A stretch of 64,000 bases of DNA, taken from Bacteroidota bacterium. Its GTDB lineage: Bacteria > Bacteroidota > Bacteroidia > Flavobacteriales > Weeksellaceae. Both the position numbers and the translations under genes were made by a program. Positions within the stretch are counted from its first letter, which is position 1; each line of letters starts with the position of its first letter. Below, one piece after another: positions 26,830-36,731 of the stretch. The DNA lies in contig JAFAFC010000005.1 of the NCBI GenBank assembly GCA_023423715.1, positions 1 through 64,000 on the forward strand. Direction: 5' to 3'. The notes beneath the pieces are model-generated. The model was not told the DNA's origin. It saw only the letters and a program-made list of their open reading frames with translations, and searched no databases.

Positions 26830-29800
26830 CTATTCGGAAAGATTCACTTCTTCTTTTTTCAATGGAACGATTTTCTCTTGAAGGGATTGGAAAATAATGT
26901 ACAAAATTGGGATTACCAACAATCCTAAGAACGTACCTATTAACAATCCAAATGCCGCTCCTGTTGCAATAGATCGGTTACCAACGGCACCAATTCCTGA
27001 TGCGAAAACCAACGGCATCAAACCAAAGATAAAGGCAAAGGACGTCATCAAAATCGGTCGTAAACGAGCCTTCGCTGCGTTAATAGCCGACATCACGATG
27101 GTTTCGCCATGATGTCTTCTCTGCACCGCAAATTCCACAATCAAGATGGCATTTTTCGCGAGTAAGCCCACGAGCATGATGAGGGCGATTTGGAAGAAAA
27201 TGTTGTTTTCTAAGCCAAATAATTTCTGACTCAAATACGCTCCCATAACCCCTAGCGGTAATGAAACAATGACCGTTAATGGTAAAATGTAACTTTCATA
27301 CTGCGCCGATAAAATGAAGTAAACGAAAACCAAACTCAAAGCAAAAATCACCAAGGTTTGAGACCCTGAATTCAATTCCTCACGAGAAAGTCCAGTAAAT
27401 TCAATATCATAATTTCCACCAAGTGAACTAGCAGCAACTTCTTGGATCGCCGTAATGGCATCCCCGGTACTGTATCCTTGCGCATTCGCACCCGAAATTT
27501 TTACAGAGGAGAACAAGTTATAACGGTTCACACTCTGTGGGCCATACGCTCTTTCCAATGTTACGTATTGTGAAATAGGCGTCATCTCACCCGATTTTGA
27601 GCGAACAAACATCGAGTTCAAGGCGGCAGAATTTTGTCTGAATTCGGGTAACGCTTGTACCATCACTCGAAACTGCTTTCCGTATTTCGTGAAATCCGCT
27701 GTATACGTTCCTCCAATATATCCTTGCATCGTCGAAAGGATATCCGAAACCGAAACCCCAGATTGTTCTGCTAAAGGAACATTAATAGACATTTGATACA
27801 TCGGATATTTCGTGTTAAACGACGTTTGCGCATATTCAATTTCCGGACGTTGCATCAACTGACCTAAAAAGCCTTGCGTGGTTTGATCCAAATCTTTGTA
27901 TTCGCCACCCGCTTTATCCAAAAGAACAAATTCAAAACCTGCATTCGCACCAAATCCTGGTACTGAAGGCGGTTGGAAGAAAACGATTTTCGCATCCGGA
28001 ATGGTCGCAGCAATTCCAAACAACTTTTTCGTAATCATTTCAACACTTTCATCATCGCTATCACGTTTGTCAAAATCTTCCAATCGGATAAACGCCAAAC
28101 CGTTGTTACTTCCTACTCCAGCAAAGAAACCTCGACCAGATGAAATCGTTACGTTTTTAACACCTGGAATTTTCAAGGCTTTTTGTTGCATTTCTTTCAA
28201 AACGGCATACGTACGTTCCATAGAAGCACCCGCAGGCAATTCAACGTTCGTAAATAAAATCCCTCGGTCTTCCGTAGGTACAAATCCTTTTTTCATGGAA
28301 GCATTCGCCCAGAATAAAATTCCGAAAGTCACAAGGAAAATAGCGCCTGTAACCCACTTATGACGGATTAAAAAGACAAATGCACGTCCATATCTTTCCG
28401 TTCCTGTATTGAAAGCAACGTTGAATTTATGGAAGAATTTTCCGATGAAGTTTTTATCTTCATAGGCTTTATCGTGATGTCCTGGCTTTAATAATAAAGC
28501 ACATAAAACGGGACTTAACGTTAAGGCATTAACCGCAGAAATTAAAATCGCCACGATAAGCGTAATACCAAACTGCTGATAGAAAACCCCCGTAGGTCCT
28601 TTGATAAAGGTTACCGGAATAAATACAGCCGCCATAACAAGGGTAATCGAGATAATAGCTCCTGTAATTTCGCTCATTGCATCTACAGTTGCTTTTTTCG
28701 CATTATCAACTCCTTGCTCAAGTTTGGCATGGACGGCCTCGACGACGACAATCGCGTCATCCACCACAATACCAATGGCCAGTACCAAAGCAAATAGCGT
28801 CAATAAGTTTAAGGAATATCCTAACAAATTCAAGAAGAAGAACGCACCCACAATAGAAACCGGAACCGCAATGGCAGGAATCAACGTTGAACGGAAATCT
28901 TGCAAGAAGATATAAACCACGATAAATACTAAAAGAAATGCCTCAATAAGTGTATGGATTACCTTGTCAATAGACGCTTCTAAGAATTCATTGGTGTCAA
29001 AGTTAATGGTATATTTAATTCCTTCTGGAAAGTCTTTTTGAGCGGTTTCCAAATAGGCTTTAATATTTTGAATAATCTCTTGAGCATTAGACCCTGGCGT
29101 CTGGAAAATCCCCATACTTACCGCCGGGTTATTTCCATTTTCCGCTTTTCCTGTGTAGGATAGTGCCGCCAATTCTACTCGGGCAACGTCCTTCAACATC
29201 AAGTTCTGGCCGTTTCCTAAAGCTTTGATAACAATATTATCGTATTGCTCTTCGGTATTAAATTTACCAACATACTTAATGGTATATTCAAACGAGTTCC
29301 CAGAATTCTGACCTAATGATCCAGCCGCAGCTTCTCTTGATTGAGCAGCAATAGCACCCGTTACATCCGTTGGCTCCAAACCATACGAAGCCATCTTGAC
29401 AGGATCCAACCAAACTCGCATGGAATAGGTTTTCCCTCCCATAACATTGGCATCCCCAACTCCGTTAATCCTTTTAATAGCCGGAACAACGTTGATGTTC
29501 ATGTAGTTTTGAAGGTAGGTATCATTCAGTTTCGGGTTCTCCGAATAGAACGACATATACATCAAAGCACTGGTTTGCTGCTTTTGCGTTACAACTCCCG
29601 AACGTGTTACTTCACTTGGTAACAAAGGCGAAGCACGGTTAACACGGTTCTGAACGTTTACCGCAGCAATATCAGGATCAACTCCTTGCTTAAAGAAAAT
29701 CTGAATCTGTGCCGAACCATCATTGGTTGCTGAAGAGGTAATGTAGTCCATCCCTTCTACCCCGTTAATCTGCTCTTCCAAAGGAACAACGACAGATTTC

Positions 29801-29973
29801 ATGACGGTTTCAGCATTCGCACCAGTATAGTTTGCAGATACACTCACCGTAGGCGGAGCAATATCTGGATATTGAGTCACCGGAAGCGCCATCAACCCCA
29901 AGATTCCCAATATCACAATGATAATGGAAATTACGGTGGATAGTACCGGCCTGTTTATAAACTGTTTAATCAT
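26830..29973 (-). CDS. RND multidrug efflux pump, AcrB-like (HAE1 family)
   Basis: This 1047-residue inner-membrane proton-driven transporter has the expected twelve transmembrane helices and two large periplasmic loops. The proton-relay aspartate pair is in AIGIVVDDAIVVVEAV (helix 4), and the N-terminal signature FINRPVLSTVISI and the GLSREE / YILPLTVIVSLPLG regions are typical. The length is normal. The gene overlaps the upstream membrane-fusion gene by one base (TAATG). Confidence 0.97.
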   Translation of the reverse strand: MIKQFINRPVLSTVISIIIVILGILGLMALPVTQYPDIAPPTVSVSANYTGANAETVMKSVVVPLEEQINGVEGMDYITSSATNDGSAQIQIFFKQGVDPDIAAVNVQNRVNRASPLLPSEVTRSGVVTQKQQTSALMYMSFYSENPKLNDTYLQNYMNINVVPAIKRINGVGDANVMGGKTYSMRVWLDPVKMASYGLEPTDVTGAIAAQSREAAAGSLGQNSGNSFEYTIKYVGKFNTEEQYDNIVIKALGNGQNLMLKDVARVELAALSYTGKAENGNNPAVSMGIFQTPGSNAQEIIQNIKAYLETAQKDFPEGIKYTINFDTNEFLEASIDKVIHTLIEAFLLVFIVVYIFLQDFRSTLIPAIAVPVSIVGAFFFLNLLGYSLNLLTLFALVLAIGIVVDDAIVVVEAVHAKLEQGVDNAKKATVDAMSEITGAIISITLVMAAVFIPVTFIKGPTGVFYQQFGITLIVAILISAVNALTLSPVLCALLLKPGHHDKAYEDKNFIGKFFHKFNVAFNTGTERYGRAFVFLIRHKWVTGAIFLVTFGILFWANASMKKGFVPTEDRGILFTNVELPAGASMERTYAVLKEMQQKALKIPGVKNVTISSGRGFFAGVGSNNGLAFIRLEDFDKRDSDDESVEMITKKLFGIAATIPDAKIVFFQPPSVPGFGANAGFEFVLLDKAGGEYKDLDQTTQGFLGQLMQRPEIEYAQTSFNTKYPMYQMSINVPLAEQSGVSVSDILSTMQGYIGGTYTADFTKYGKQFRVMVQALPEFRQNSAALNSMFVRSKSGEMTPISQYVTLERAYGPQSVNRYNLFSSVKISGANAQGYSTGDAITAIQEVAASSLGGNYDIEFTGLSREELNSGSQTLVIFALSLVFVYFILSAQYESYILPLTVIVSLPLGVMGAYLSQKLFGLENNIFFQIALIMLVGLLAKNAILIVEFAVQRRHHGETIVMSAINAAKARLRPILMTSFAFIFGLMPLVFASGIGAVGNRSIATGAAFGLLIGTFLGLLVIPILYIIFQSLQEKIVPLKKEEVNLSE

Positions 29974-31160
29974 TAGAAAATAGGTTTTACGGTTTGTACC
30001 AAACTATCCATCTTAATAGGCTTCGGAATAATTTCTAGACCATCTTTTAGCGTGTTTACACCTAAGGCAACTACTTTTTCACCTTTTTGGACACCAGAAC
30101 TAATAATCGCCATATTATCCACGCGGTCTTTTACCTGAACAATCGTATTCTTCACCTTTTTATCAGCTCCTACTTTATAAACGTAAACAATCCCTTGCTG
30201 CTCGTACGTCGCACTTTCAGGAACAACAACAGCATTGCTATAATCGATGGGTAATTTTACCGTTCCACTGTTTCCGTTGGTTAACAATTTGGAGGCATTC
30301 GGGAAACCGGCACGGAACTGAATCGTTCCTGTATTGGCATCAACTTGACCCGTCACCGCTTCTATTCTCCCTTTTTCGCCATACGTACTTCCATTAGCCA
30401 AAGCCAATTCAACCATAGGCATGTTTCTCAATTTTTCGGGAACTGTTGCTCCATAGGATTTTTCTAAGAAATTTAAATACTCTTTTTCATTCATAGAGAA
30501 ATACGCGTACACCTCTCTCGTATCCGAAATGGTGGTTAAAGGAACTTGATCGGTTGGGCCAACTAAACTTCCCACTTTCAAAGGAAGTCTTCCCACAACT
30601 CCAGAAATAGGCGCTCTAATAACGGAATAATCAATATTTGCTTGTACGCCTTTGTAGGTTGCTGTCGCTTGTTGTTGCGATGCTACGGCTTGCGCTAATT
30701 GAGCATTAGCAAGAGCCAAATTAGCTTCTGCAGTTTGCAGCTGTACCGAACTAATGATGTTCTTCGCAACAAGCGGTCGAAGTTTATCCACTTCCACTTT
30801 TGCAGCACTTACAGCTGCTCGAGAGGCTTGTACATTGGCTTGAGCCGCTGTAATACCTGAACGTGCAGCATCGGCATTTTCATTTAACATATTGGTCTCC
30901 AAACGAAAAAGAGGTTGTCCTTTGGATACATACTGACCTTCATCCACCAAAACTTGGGTAATATAGCCTTGGATTTTTGCACGAACATCGTTATTGACAA
31001 TTCCTTGGATGGAAGCAGGAAACTCTTGGTAACCCGTTAAGTTTTTTACTTCCGCCGTAACGACTGGGGCTGGTTTTGGTCCGTCTTTTCTCATTTCTTC
31101 TTTCTTACAAGAAGCTAATGAAAGTGCTGCAAAAGACAGTATCCATAATCTATTTCTCAT
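29973..31160 (-). CDS. RND periplasmic adaptor / membrane-fusion lipoprotein (AcrA-like)
   Basis: This 395-residue adaptor joins the pump to the outer-membrane channel. The lipobox LASC places Cys18 as the lipid anchor. A split lipoyl/barrel-sandwich domain (GYITQVLVDEGQYVSKGQPLF and IRAPISGVVG), an alpha-hairpin between them and a beta-barrel domain follow in order. It starts 2 bp after the regulator gene and overlaps the pump gene by one base, so the operon is tightly coupled. Confidence 0.96.
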   Translation of the reverse strand: MRNRLWILSFAALSLASCKKEEMRKDGPKPAPVVTAEVKNLTGYQEFPASIQGIVNNDVRAKIQGYITQVLVDEGQYVSKGQPLFRLETNMLNENADAARSGITAAQANVQASRAAVSAAKVEVDKLRPLVAKNIISSVQLQTAEANLALANAQLAQAVASQQQATATYKGVQANIDYSVIRAPISGVVGRLPLKVGSLVGPTDQVPLTTISDTREVYAYFSMNEKEYLNFLEKSYGATVPEKLRNMPMVELALANGSTYGEKGRIEAVTGQVDANTGTIQFRAGFPNASKLLTNGNSGTVKLPIDYSNAVVVPESATYEQQGIVYVYKVGADKKVKNTIVQVKDRVDNMAIISSGVQKGEKVVALGVNTLKDGLEIIPKPIKMDSLVQTVKPIF

Positions 31161-31162
31161 AT

Positions 31163-31624
31163 TTAAAATTTGCTTAAAGATTCTTCTATATTTTTTATAT
31201 TTTTCCTTAATAACGACTTATAGGCTTGCGATCGAACGGATAACTGATCCGATTTTTTCTTGTCAAATTCTTCCAAGCCTTCTATAATGTCAATTTCTTC
31301 CTTCAAACGATCAACAATTTCCACAAAGCGGAGTTTCATAAAATTCTCATTCATGGAAAAGTAGCGCTTTCGATCATTCACTTTATTAAAATCAATAATC
31401 AAATTGTTACTTAACAACAAGCATAAGCTGGTGGAAACCGAACTTTTACTTGCAGAGAAAATCGTCACGATTTCGTCAAATGAAAGACCTTCTCGCTTAA
31501 AATCAAAAATCAGGTACCCATAGATTTTTGCTGCCAATGGCGGAAGATTGAATGTTTTTCCATACAACCGAACCATCTTGCAAAAGATGGCTTCGTCGAT
31601 TTGAAATTTGTGTTTTGAATTCAA
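31163..31624 (-). CDS. GbsR/MarR-type transcriptional regulator of efflux operon
   Basis: This 153-residue winged-helix protein resembles the GbsR branch of MarR regulators (LPPLAAKIYGYLIFDFKREGLSFDEIVTIFSASKSSVSTSL). It leads the efflux operon, so it probably acts as its autorepressor. The start is a TTG at 31624: an in-frame stop lies two codons upstream and no in-frame ATG fits. A palindromic candidate operator overlaps the promoter just upstream. Confidence 0.85.
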   Translation of the reverse strand: MNSKHKFQIDEAIFCKMVRLYGKTFNLPPLAAKIYGYLIFDFKREGLSFDEIVTIFSASKSSVSTSLCLLLSNNLIIDFNKVNDRKRYFSMNENFMKLRFVEIVDRLKEEIDIIEGLEEFDKKKSDQLSVRSQAYKSLLRKNIKNIEESLSKF

Positions 31625-31643
31625 TTCTTAAAAATTTTAGCTG

Positions 31644-31677
31644 CAAAAGTAAAAAATTAGTTCGGAACCAACCGAAC
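31644..31677 (-). promoter_or_regulatory. Promoter and overlapping operator of the efflux operon
   Basis: On the minus strand TACTTTTG (31651-31644) fits the -7 TAnnTTTG box, with a TTG about 17 bp upstream. A perfect inverted repeat GTTCGG-6 bp-CCGAAC (31660-31677) lies between and over the -33 region. A repressor bound there would block transcription; the operon's own MarR-type regulator is the obvious candidate. Confidence 0.65.
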
Positions 31678-31742
31678 CAAAATGGAAGTTTAATAAATAT
31701 TTAACTTTGCAAAACCAATAAAATCAAGCTTTGCAGCGCAAT

Positions 31743-32267
31743 TTACACCGTATTGTTTAATACTTTTTCGAACGCTTTTCGTGCGGAACCTCGAAAATGA
31801 ACTTCTCCACAATAGGTGTAGTTCAGCTTCTTCAAAATGTGAAGCATCGCCAGATTATCGAAGTTGGTGTCTACCTTAATACTCGGTACATTTAGGGTTT
31901 TTGCTAAATCTTCAATTTTCAAAAAAAGCTTCTGAGCCAAACCTTTTCCAACAGCCTTCTCCGAAATAGCAACACGATGAACAACGAGAAAATCACCATG
32001 GGTGAGCCACGTCCCCTCAATGGCTTCATATGCGGGTTCATCATTTTTAAGAACCGCGGCATATCCTAAAACCTCCTCATCCTCAACTAGCACATAACCG
32101 ATCTCCTTTTCGATATCTTGAGCTACGGTATCGGGATTGGGATAGCCGTCCTGCCATTGCGAACTTCCATCGTTTTTCCTCCTTAAAATGGCGGCTTGCA
32201 AGAGTTCCCAAATAGCGGCTGCATCTTTTGCATCTGCTTTTCGTAAGTGGTAGTGGGTTTTTTCCAT
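31743..32267 (-). CDS. GNAT-family N-acetyltransferase
   Basis: This 174-residue acetyltransferase has the acetyl-CoA-binding motif in VAISEKAVGKGLAQKLF and a C-terminal KLNYTYCGEVHF segment. It starts 4 bp after the Crp-type gene, so the two form a small operon. The substrate is unknown. Confidence 0.86.
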   Translation of the reverse strand: MEKTHYHLRKADAKDAAAIWELLQAAILRRKNDGSSQWQDGYPNPDTVAQDIEKEIGYVLVEDEEVLGYAAVLKNDEPAYEAIEGTWLTHGDFLVVHRVAISEKAVGKGLAQKLFLKIEDLAKTLNVPSIKVDTNFDNLAMLHILKKLNYTYCGEVHFRGSARKAFEKVLNNTV

Positions 32268-32271
32268 AGGT

Positions 32272-32835
32272 TTAAATGCTGCTTCTAATTCTACTTAATG
32301 TTTCTTGAGAAATGCCTAAATACGTCGCAATCATACCAAGCGGAGCGCGTAAAATAATATCAGGGTGCTCTTCCATCAATTTGGCGTATTTTTCCTTAGC
32401 GGTCATATATTGTAATGACGCAATACGATCTGCCATTTGCGTCATCAGTTTCCCTAATATATACCGACTAAAATTGGCCGCCGAAAGGGATTGGTCACAC
32501 AATTTCTCTAATTTCAGATAATTGCAAAATGCAATTTTTGTATCTTCAATGGCTTCAATGGTATATTTGGTCGGTTTCTCATCAAAGAGCGTATCAATAT
32601 TGGCAAAAAGTCTTCCTTCTGAATAAAAATTGGTCGTGATGTCTTTTCCACCTTCGTAATAAAAAGAGCGAACTAAACCCTTTTCTACAAAATAAACATT
32701 GCGATTCAAACTATCATGCGTGCTGATGAGTTCGCCCTTTTTAACTTCTACAGACTCGGTTTCATTTTCAAAAAACGAAAGAATAACCTCATCGGAAGGA
32801 AAAAAATCGGAAACGGTCTCTAAAAAGGTGGTCAT
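32272..32835 (-). CDS. Crp/Fnr-family transcriptional regulator
   Basis: About 187 residues: an N-terminal cyclic-nucleotide-binding-like beta-barrel (about 15-110) and a C-terminal helix-turn-helix (GMIATYLGISQETLSRIRSS). I chose the ATG at 32835; the longer frame to 32886 adds a hydrophobic stretch foreign to the family and runs into the terminator hairpin at 32872-32901. Bacteroidota proteins of this branch usually do not conserve cAMP-contact residues. It is co-transcribed with the downstream GNAT gene. Confidence 0.85.
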   Translation of the reverse strand: MTTFLETVSDFFPSDEVILSFFENETESVEVKKGELISTHDSLNRNVYFVEKGLVRSFYYEGGKDITTNFYSEGRLFANIDTLFDEKPTKYTIEAIEDTKIAFCNYLKLEKLCDQSLSAANFSRYILGKLMTQMADRIASLQYMTAKEKYAKLMEEHPDIILRAPLGMIATYLGISQETLSRIRSSI

Positions 32836-32861
32836 AAACACATGAATTTCACGTAAAAATA

Positions 32862-32901
32862 ACGTAAAAAAAAGAATTTCCCACACAGGTGGGAAATTCT
32901 T
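32862..32901 (-). terminator. Terminator of the TolC-HlyD-ABC-2 operon
   Basis: A perfect 13-bp stem (32872-32884 with 32889-32901) with a 4-base loop is followed by eight T residues on the minus strand, 26 bp after the permease stop. Confidence 0.88.
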
Positions 32902-32927
32902 ACAAACAAACAGAACTTAAAAAAGTA

Positions 32928-34163
32928 TTACTCAGGAACATCGGTTGATGTTTCCTGAATTTCAACCTCTTTATTTTTTGAGAATCTCTTGAAGAGAAAT
33001 CCTATTTTTAATTTTAATGCAATCCAGCCTAACACGAAATACACTAAAGCCATAATCAACAAATGATTTATATACGGCTGATTTAAATACGATGATCCAT
33101 TTTGAATCAACATAATCTTCAACGTTTCGAGATACGGCGTAAGCGGAATAATATTCGTTAAACCTTCAATAAAAGGCGGCATCGCATAGCGTGGCCACGT
33201 AAAACCACTAATAATAAAAGCGGGCGACGCAATCACCATTAATATTTGAGTAGCTTTTAATGCATTCGGAATTAAAATGCTGACCAAAACACCCAAATTG
33301 GTGCATGCCAAAACAAATAAAAATGTTCCTATAAAAAACTGCGAAAGGTTGTCCGGCGCAGGAATCATAAAGTATTTGCTCACCGCATAAAACATCAAAA
33401 CATTGATAATTGACAAGAGCCAAATAGGTAAACATTTAATGAGCATAATCAGGATTGTATAGCGTTCTTTCCCCGAATATTCACGGATAAATGAGGCACG
33501 CTTAAACTCTTCCGAAAACGAAACTGCCATCGCCAAAAGAATAACTTGCTGCAAAACCACCGCCATCATTCCCGGCCACATAAAAATCAAATAATTACTC
33601 GTCGTATTAAACATCGTAATATAATTCGCTTTGAAAGGCTCATATTTCGTTGCCGCTTGTTCCGCGTTCATTCCTTTTTTCTGCAAACCTTTCATTTCGG
33701 CTCCCGCAGAAAACGTTCCTAAAGTCAATTGCAAAGCCTTGGTAGCAAAATTGGCTGTTAAAACATTAGCCGTATTCACATAGACATTGACTTCCGGATA
33801 TTTTTGTTGAAGCATCATCGCTTCAAAACGATCCGGGATAATGACCACCGCAGCAGCTTCCGTTTTGATAACCTCATCTTTAAGATTGGCAGGTTCCTGA
33901 GCGTATTTTAAAATCTTGATACTGCTATTATCTTCCAACATATCCACCAATTGTTGCGATGTCGGGGTTTGATCGTTGTTAACCAAAATCACGGGAATAT
34001 CCGTTACTTTCCCCTGTTTGTAAGTTGCCCCAATAAGCAATGCATAGACAATGGGTGCCAAAAAGAAAACCGACAACAACGTGGTATTCGAAAAAAACAG
34101 TTTAAACTCCCGTTTGAGTAAAGTGAAAAAATCTTTCATACCAACGTTTTTAGTGTTCAACAA
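32928..34163 (-). CDS. ABC-2 type export permease
   Basis: This 411-residue inner-membrane protein has one N-terminal helix, a large extracytoplasmic domain (about 50-185) and five C-terminal helices, the YhhJ/YbhR-like ABC-2 layout. It overlaps the HlyD-type gene by 14 bp and follows a TolC-type gene, so the three form an envelope-spanning exporter. No ATP-binding subunit and no second permease are encoded in the cluster; an ATPase must come from elsewhere or the system works differently. Confidence 0.9.
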   Translation of the reverse strand: MLNTKNVGMKDFFTLLKREFKLFFSNTTLLSVFFLAPIVYALLIGATYKQGKVTDIPVILVNNDQTPTSQQLVDMLEDNSSIKILKYAQEPANLKDEVIKTEAAAVVIIPDRFEAMMLQQKYPEVNVYVNTANVLTANFATKALQLTLGTFSAGAEMKGLQKKGMNAEQAATKYEPFKANYITMFNTTSNYLIFMWPGMMAVVLQQVILLAMAVSFSEEFKRASFIREYSGKERYTILIMLIKCLPIWLLSIINVLMFYAVSKYFMIPAPDNLSQFFIGTFLFVLACTNLGVLVSILIPNALKATQILMVIASPAFIISGFTWPRYAMPPFIEGLTNIIPLTPYLETLKIMLIQNGSSYLNQPYINHLLIMALVYFVLGWIALKLKIGFLFKRFSKNKEVEIQETSTDVPE

Positions 34164-35115
34164 CCATCACACCCGAATTCACCAAAAGTTTAGCAACATC
34201 CTGAGATTCTGTCGGGATAACTTTGATTTCGTACACCGCATCCTCAGGATTGTAATCTGGGAAAGCCGTCGTAATATCGGCATACTTCGTTAATTGCTTG
34301 ATAGAAACAATCTTTCCTTTAAATTTCACATCACCATAGACCGTTTTCATCATAATATCCATTCCTTTTTGGTATTTTGAAATCTTACTTTCAGGAATCG
34401 TAAATCTAAAATAGGTTGATTGCGGAACATACCCATTGAATAAAGCAAAACCAGCCGTTGCCAATTCACCTTTACGAAGCGAAATCGTCTCTATCTCCAT
34501 GTCGTTAGTGGCAATCACATACCGTTCTGAATACGCAACACGAGCTTCTTGCAACGCACCCATTGCTTGATTGGCTTGTCCTTCGGCCATACCAATTTTC
34601 TCATAACGGGTTCCTGATTGTACATCATGCAATTCCGCATTTACCGCATCCAATTGGGCTTTCGCTCCTTGGTATTTCGCAAAAACCTCATCGTAACTTT
34701 GTGGCGACATCAAACTGTCACGATACATATTTTGAGCACGTTGATACGATTTTCTTGCGTACGAATATTGTTCTTGCAATCCTTTTTGTTTTGCATTAAG
34801 TTGTCTTAATTGATCGGCAGTGGCTCCATTTTTAGCCATTTGCGCTTGCATTTTCGCTGCTTCGGTTGCACCTTGAGCTTGAGCAATTTTTGCAGAAACT
34901 TCGGGTACATCAATTTTGGCTAAGGTATCGCCGACTTTCACGGTTTGCCCTTCTTCGACATAAATCTCAAGAATACGCCCCGTCACTTTCGGTGCGAACG
35001 AAATAACTTCTTTCTTGGTTTTTCCGACGATAGAATCGTGCATTTCTTTTTCTTTACACGAAACGGCAGAGCCTAAAATCAATAAAGAAACTAAAGTGTA
35101 TATAGAGGTTTTCAT
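34150..35115 (-). CDS. HlyD-family periplasmic adaptor lipoprotein
   Basis: This 321-residue membrane-fusion protein has a lipobox ending at Cys20 (GSAVSC). Biotinyl-lipoyl halves (GRILEIYVEEGQTVKVGDTLAKID and IETISLRKGELA) flank a long alpha-helical hairpin (about 70-170). It links the ABC-2 permease to the TolC-like channel. It lies 45 bp after the channel gene. Confidence 0.92.
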   Translation of the reverse strand: MKTSIYTLVSLLILGSAVSCKEKEMHDSIVGKTKKEVISFAPKVTGRILEIYVEEGQTVKVGDTLAKIDVPEVSAKIAQAQGATEAAKMQAQMAKNGATADQLRQLNAKQKGLQEQYSYARKSYQRAQNMYRDSLMSPQSYDEVFAKYQGAKAQLDAVNAELHDVQSGTRYEKIGMAEGQANQAMGALQEARVAYSERYVIATNDMEIETISLRKGELATAGFALFNGYVPQSTYFRFTIPESKISKYQKGMDIMMKTVYGDVKFKGKIVSIKQLTKYADITTAFPDYNPEDAVYEIKVIPTESQDVAKLLVNSGVMVVEH

Positions 35116-35160
35116 TTTCTGTTTGTTGTTTGTTGAGGTTTGTTTGAACTAAATTTTTAC

Positions 35161-36567
35161 TTAATACAATTTTTCCAATTGCAAGTTTTGAGTGGACTTC
35201 ATTAACTCGATAGCATTGCGACGTTGATTGAAAATAGCGGTTTGGTATTCCAATTCTGCGGTTTCCAAATCATTTTCGGCATCGATGAGGTCGGATGATT
35301 TTTTCGTTCCGTAGCGGAATTCTTTTTCCACATTTTGTAAAGCGTTTTTTGCAATACTTCGGGCCTTACTTTTCAACTCGATCTGCGCTTCTGCAATATT
35401 GAGGTTGATGGTATTATTTTCTAGATTTAGTTTTAATTTCTTTTCGGCATCACGTTTTCTGTTTTCCAACATTTCCTTTTGAATCTTTGCCGTTTCCACA
35501 GCTGTTTTTCCTTCGTTACCATCCAAAATATCCCATTTGAATCCTACTCCAGCTTGAAAAAGTGGCGCAATATGCAAGGCTGATGGATCCCAATTCAGCT
35601 TGGTACTGGTTCCTGGAATCAATGCTTTGGAAGTTGAAATATGATTATCGTACAATCCAAAATACGTCAAAGACGTTAAGGCTTGCACTTTCGGAACCCA
35701 CCAACGTTCTTCGGCTTTAATTTTAAATTCAGAAGCTCGAATTCCGTGATCTAAGGCTTGAATTTCAGCTCTATTTAGAATTGTGGATTCTTTGGTTAAA
35801 TAATCAACACGTTTTAATTCGGGTTGGATAACTTGAATTCGCTCACGATCAATTCCCGTTAACAAATGAAGATGCGTGATGAGTAATTGTTTCTTTCCTT
35901 CATATTCCACAATTTTGGAATCTAAAGTCGCTTGAGCCAATTCTATTTTACGATGATCGTACGGTGTAATTAAGCCGTAACCTAAAGCTTTATCCGCTGT
36001 TTTTCTATTAATATCCAAACGTTTTTTGGCTTCATCTAAAACATTCTTTGTTTCAGCGATCAACGCAAATTGATCGTAGGCTTTAGAAACTTCAGTAATA
36101 ACTTCGTCTTTAGACTTGTCCATTAGCTTCTGCTCGGATAGACTTTTCTCACGATTGGCTTCTTGCAGATACTTCACTTTTCCACCTGAATACAAAACCA
36201 TAGATGCTTCCGCATTTAATGCTGCGGAAAACCCTGAAACATTAAGCGTATTGGATAATTCGGGTAAACTTAATCCTGGAAAGACACCTGCAATGGGTGG
36301 AAGCAACGTCATTTCTGGAGTTTTAAAATGTCCAGCGCCGTACATATACCCCACTTTTCCCGAAACATCTAGTTTGGGAAGAAAAACATCTTTCAGCTTT
36401 TCATCATCCAATTGGGTAAGTTTGTTTTGTAAGACTTGGTCAGTAAGGTTCGCATCCTGAACCATGGCACTGTCCACCAATTCTTTTAACGTAGGTGCCG
36501 TCTGAGCGAACACGCTTGTCGAAAAAAGCGCGGCAGACACCAAGAAGGTTGTGCGAATTACTTTCAT
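35161..36567 (-). CDS. TolC-family outer-membrane channel
   Basis: About 468 residues starting at the ATG at 36567, where a good signal peptide begins (MKVIRTTFLVSAALFSTSVFA). The frame stays open to 36672, but that extension would bury the signal peptide. Two outer-membrane efflux repeats with long helical segments follow. It is the first gene of the exporter operon. No lipobox is present, unlike the RND channel at 25403. Confidence 0.92.
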   Translation of the reverse strand: MKVIRTTFLVSAALFSTSVFAQTAPTLKELVDSAMVQDANLTDQVLQNKLTQLDDEKLKDVFLPKLDVSGKVGYMYGAGHFKTPEMTLLPPIAGVFPGLSLPELSNTLNVSGFSAALNAEASMVLYSGGKVKYLQEANREKSLSEQKLMDKSKDEVITEVSKAYDQFALIAETKNVLDEAKKRLDINRKTADKALGYGLITPYDHRKIELAQATLDSKIVEYEGKKQLLITHLHLLTGIDRERIQVIQPELKRVDYLTKESTILNRAEIQALDHGIRASEFKIKAEERWWVPKVQALTSLTYFGLYDNHISTSKALIPGTSTKLNWDPSALHIAPLFQAGVGFKWDILDGNEGKTAVETAKIQKEMLENRKRDAEKKLKLNLENNTINLNIAEAQIELKSKARSIAKNALQNVEKEFRYGTKKSSDLIDAENDLETAELEYQTAIFNQRRNAIELMKSTQNLQLEKLY

Positions 36568-36669
36568 AGTAAAGGTTGTTTGTTTGTGAGTACAAAGTTC
36601 CGACGAAAGAATTGGCTTTCCTTTGACAAATGTCAAAAAAAGCAACACCCCTAAATTATTGAAAATAAT

Positions 36670-36702
36670 CAAAAAAAATATCCAACAATATTGCTGGATA
36701 TT
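36670..36702 (-). terminator. Terminator of the alcohol dehydrogenase gene
   Basis: The stem AATATCCA/TGGATATT (36677-36684 with 36695-36702) encloses an inner CAATATTG palindrome and is followed by a T-run on the minus strand, 30 bp after the dehydrogenase stop. Confidence 0.75.
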
Positions 36703-36731
36703 ATATAATTATAAGAAAATGAGACGCTTTC

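Noticed and set aside
36568..36672. N-terminal extension of the TolC-like protein
   Set aside because: A typical signal peptide starts at the internal ATG at 36567; the upstream stretch shows no family similarity.
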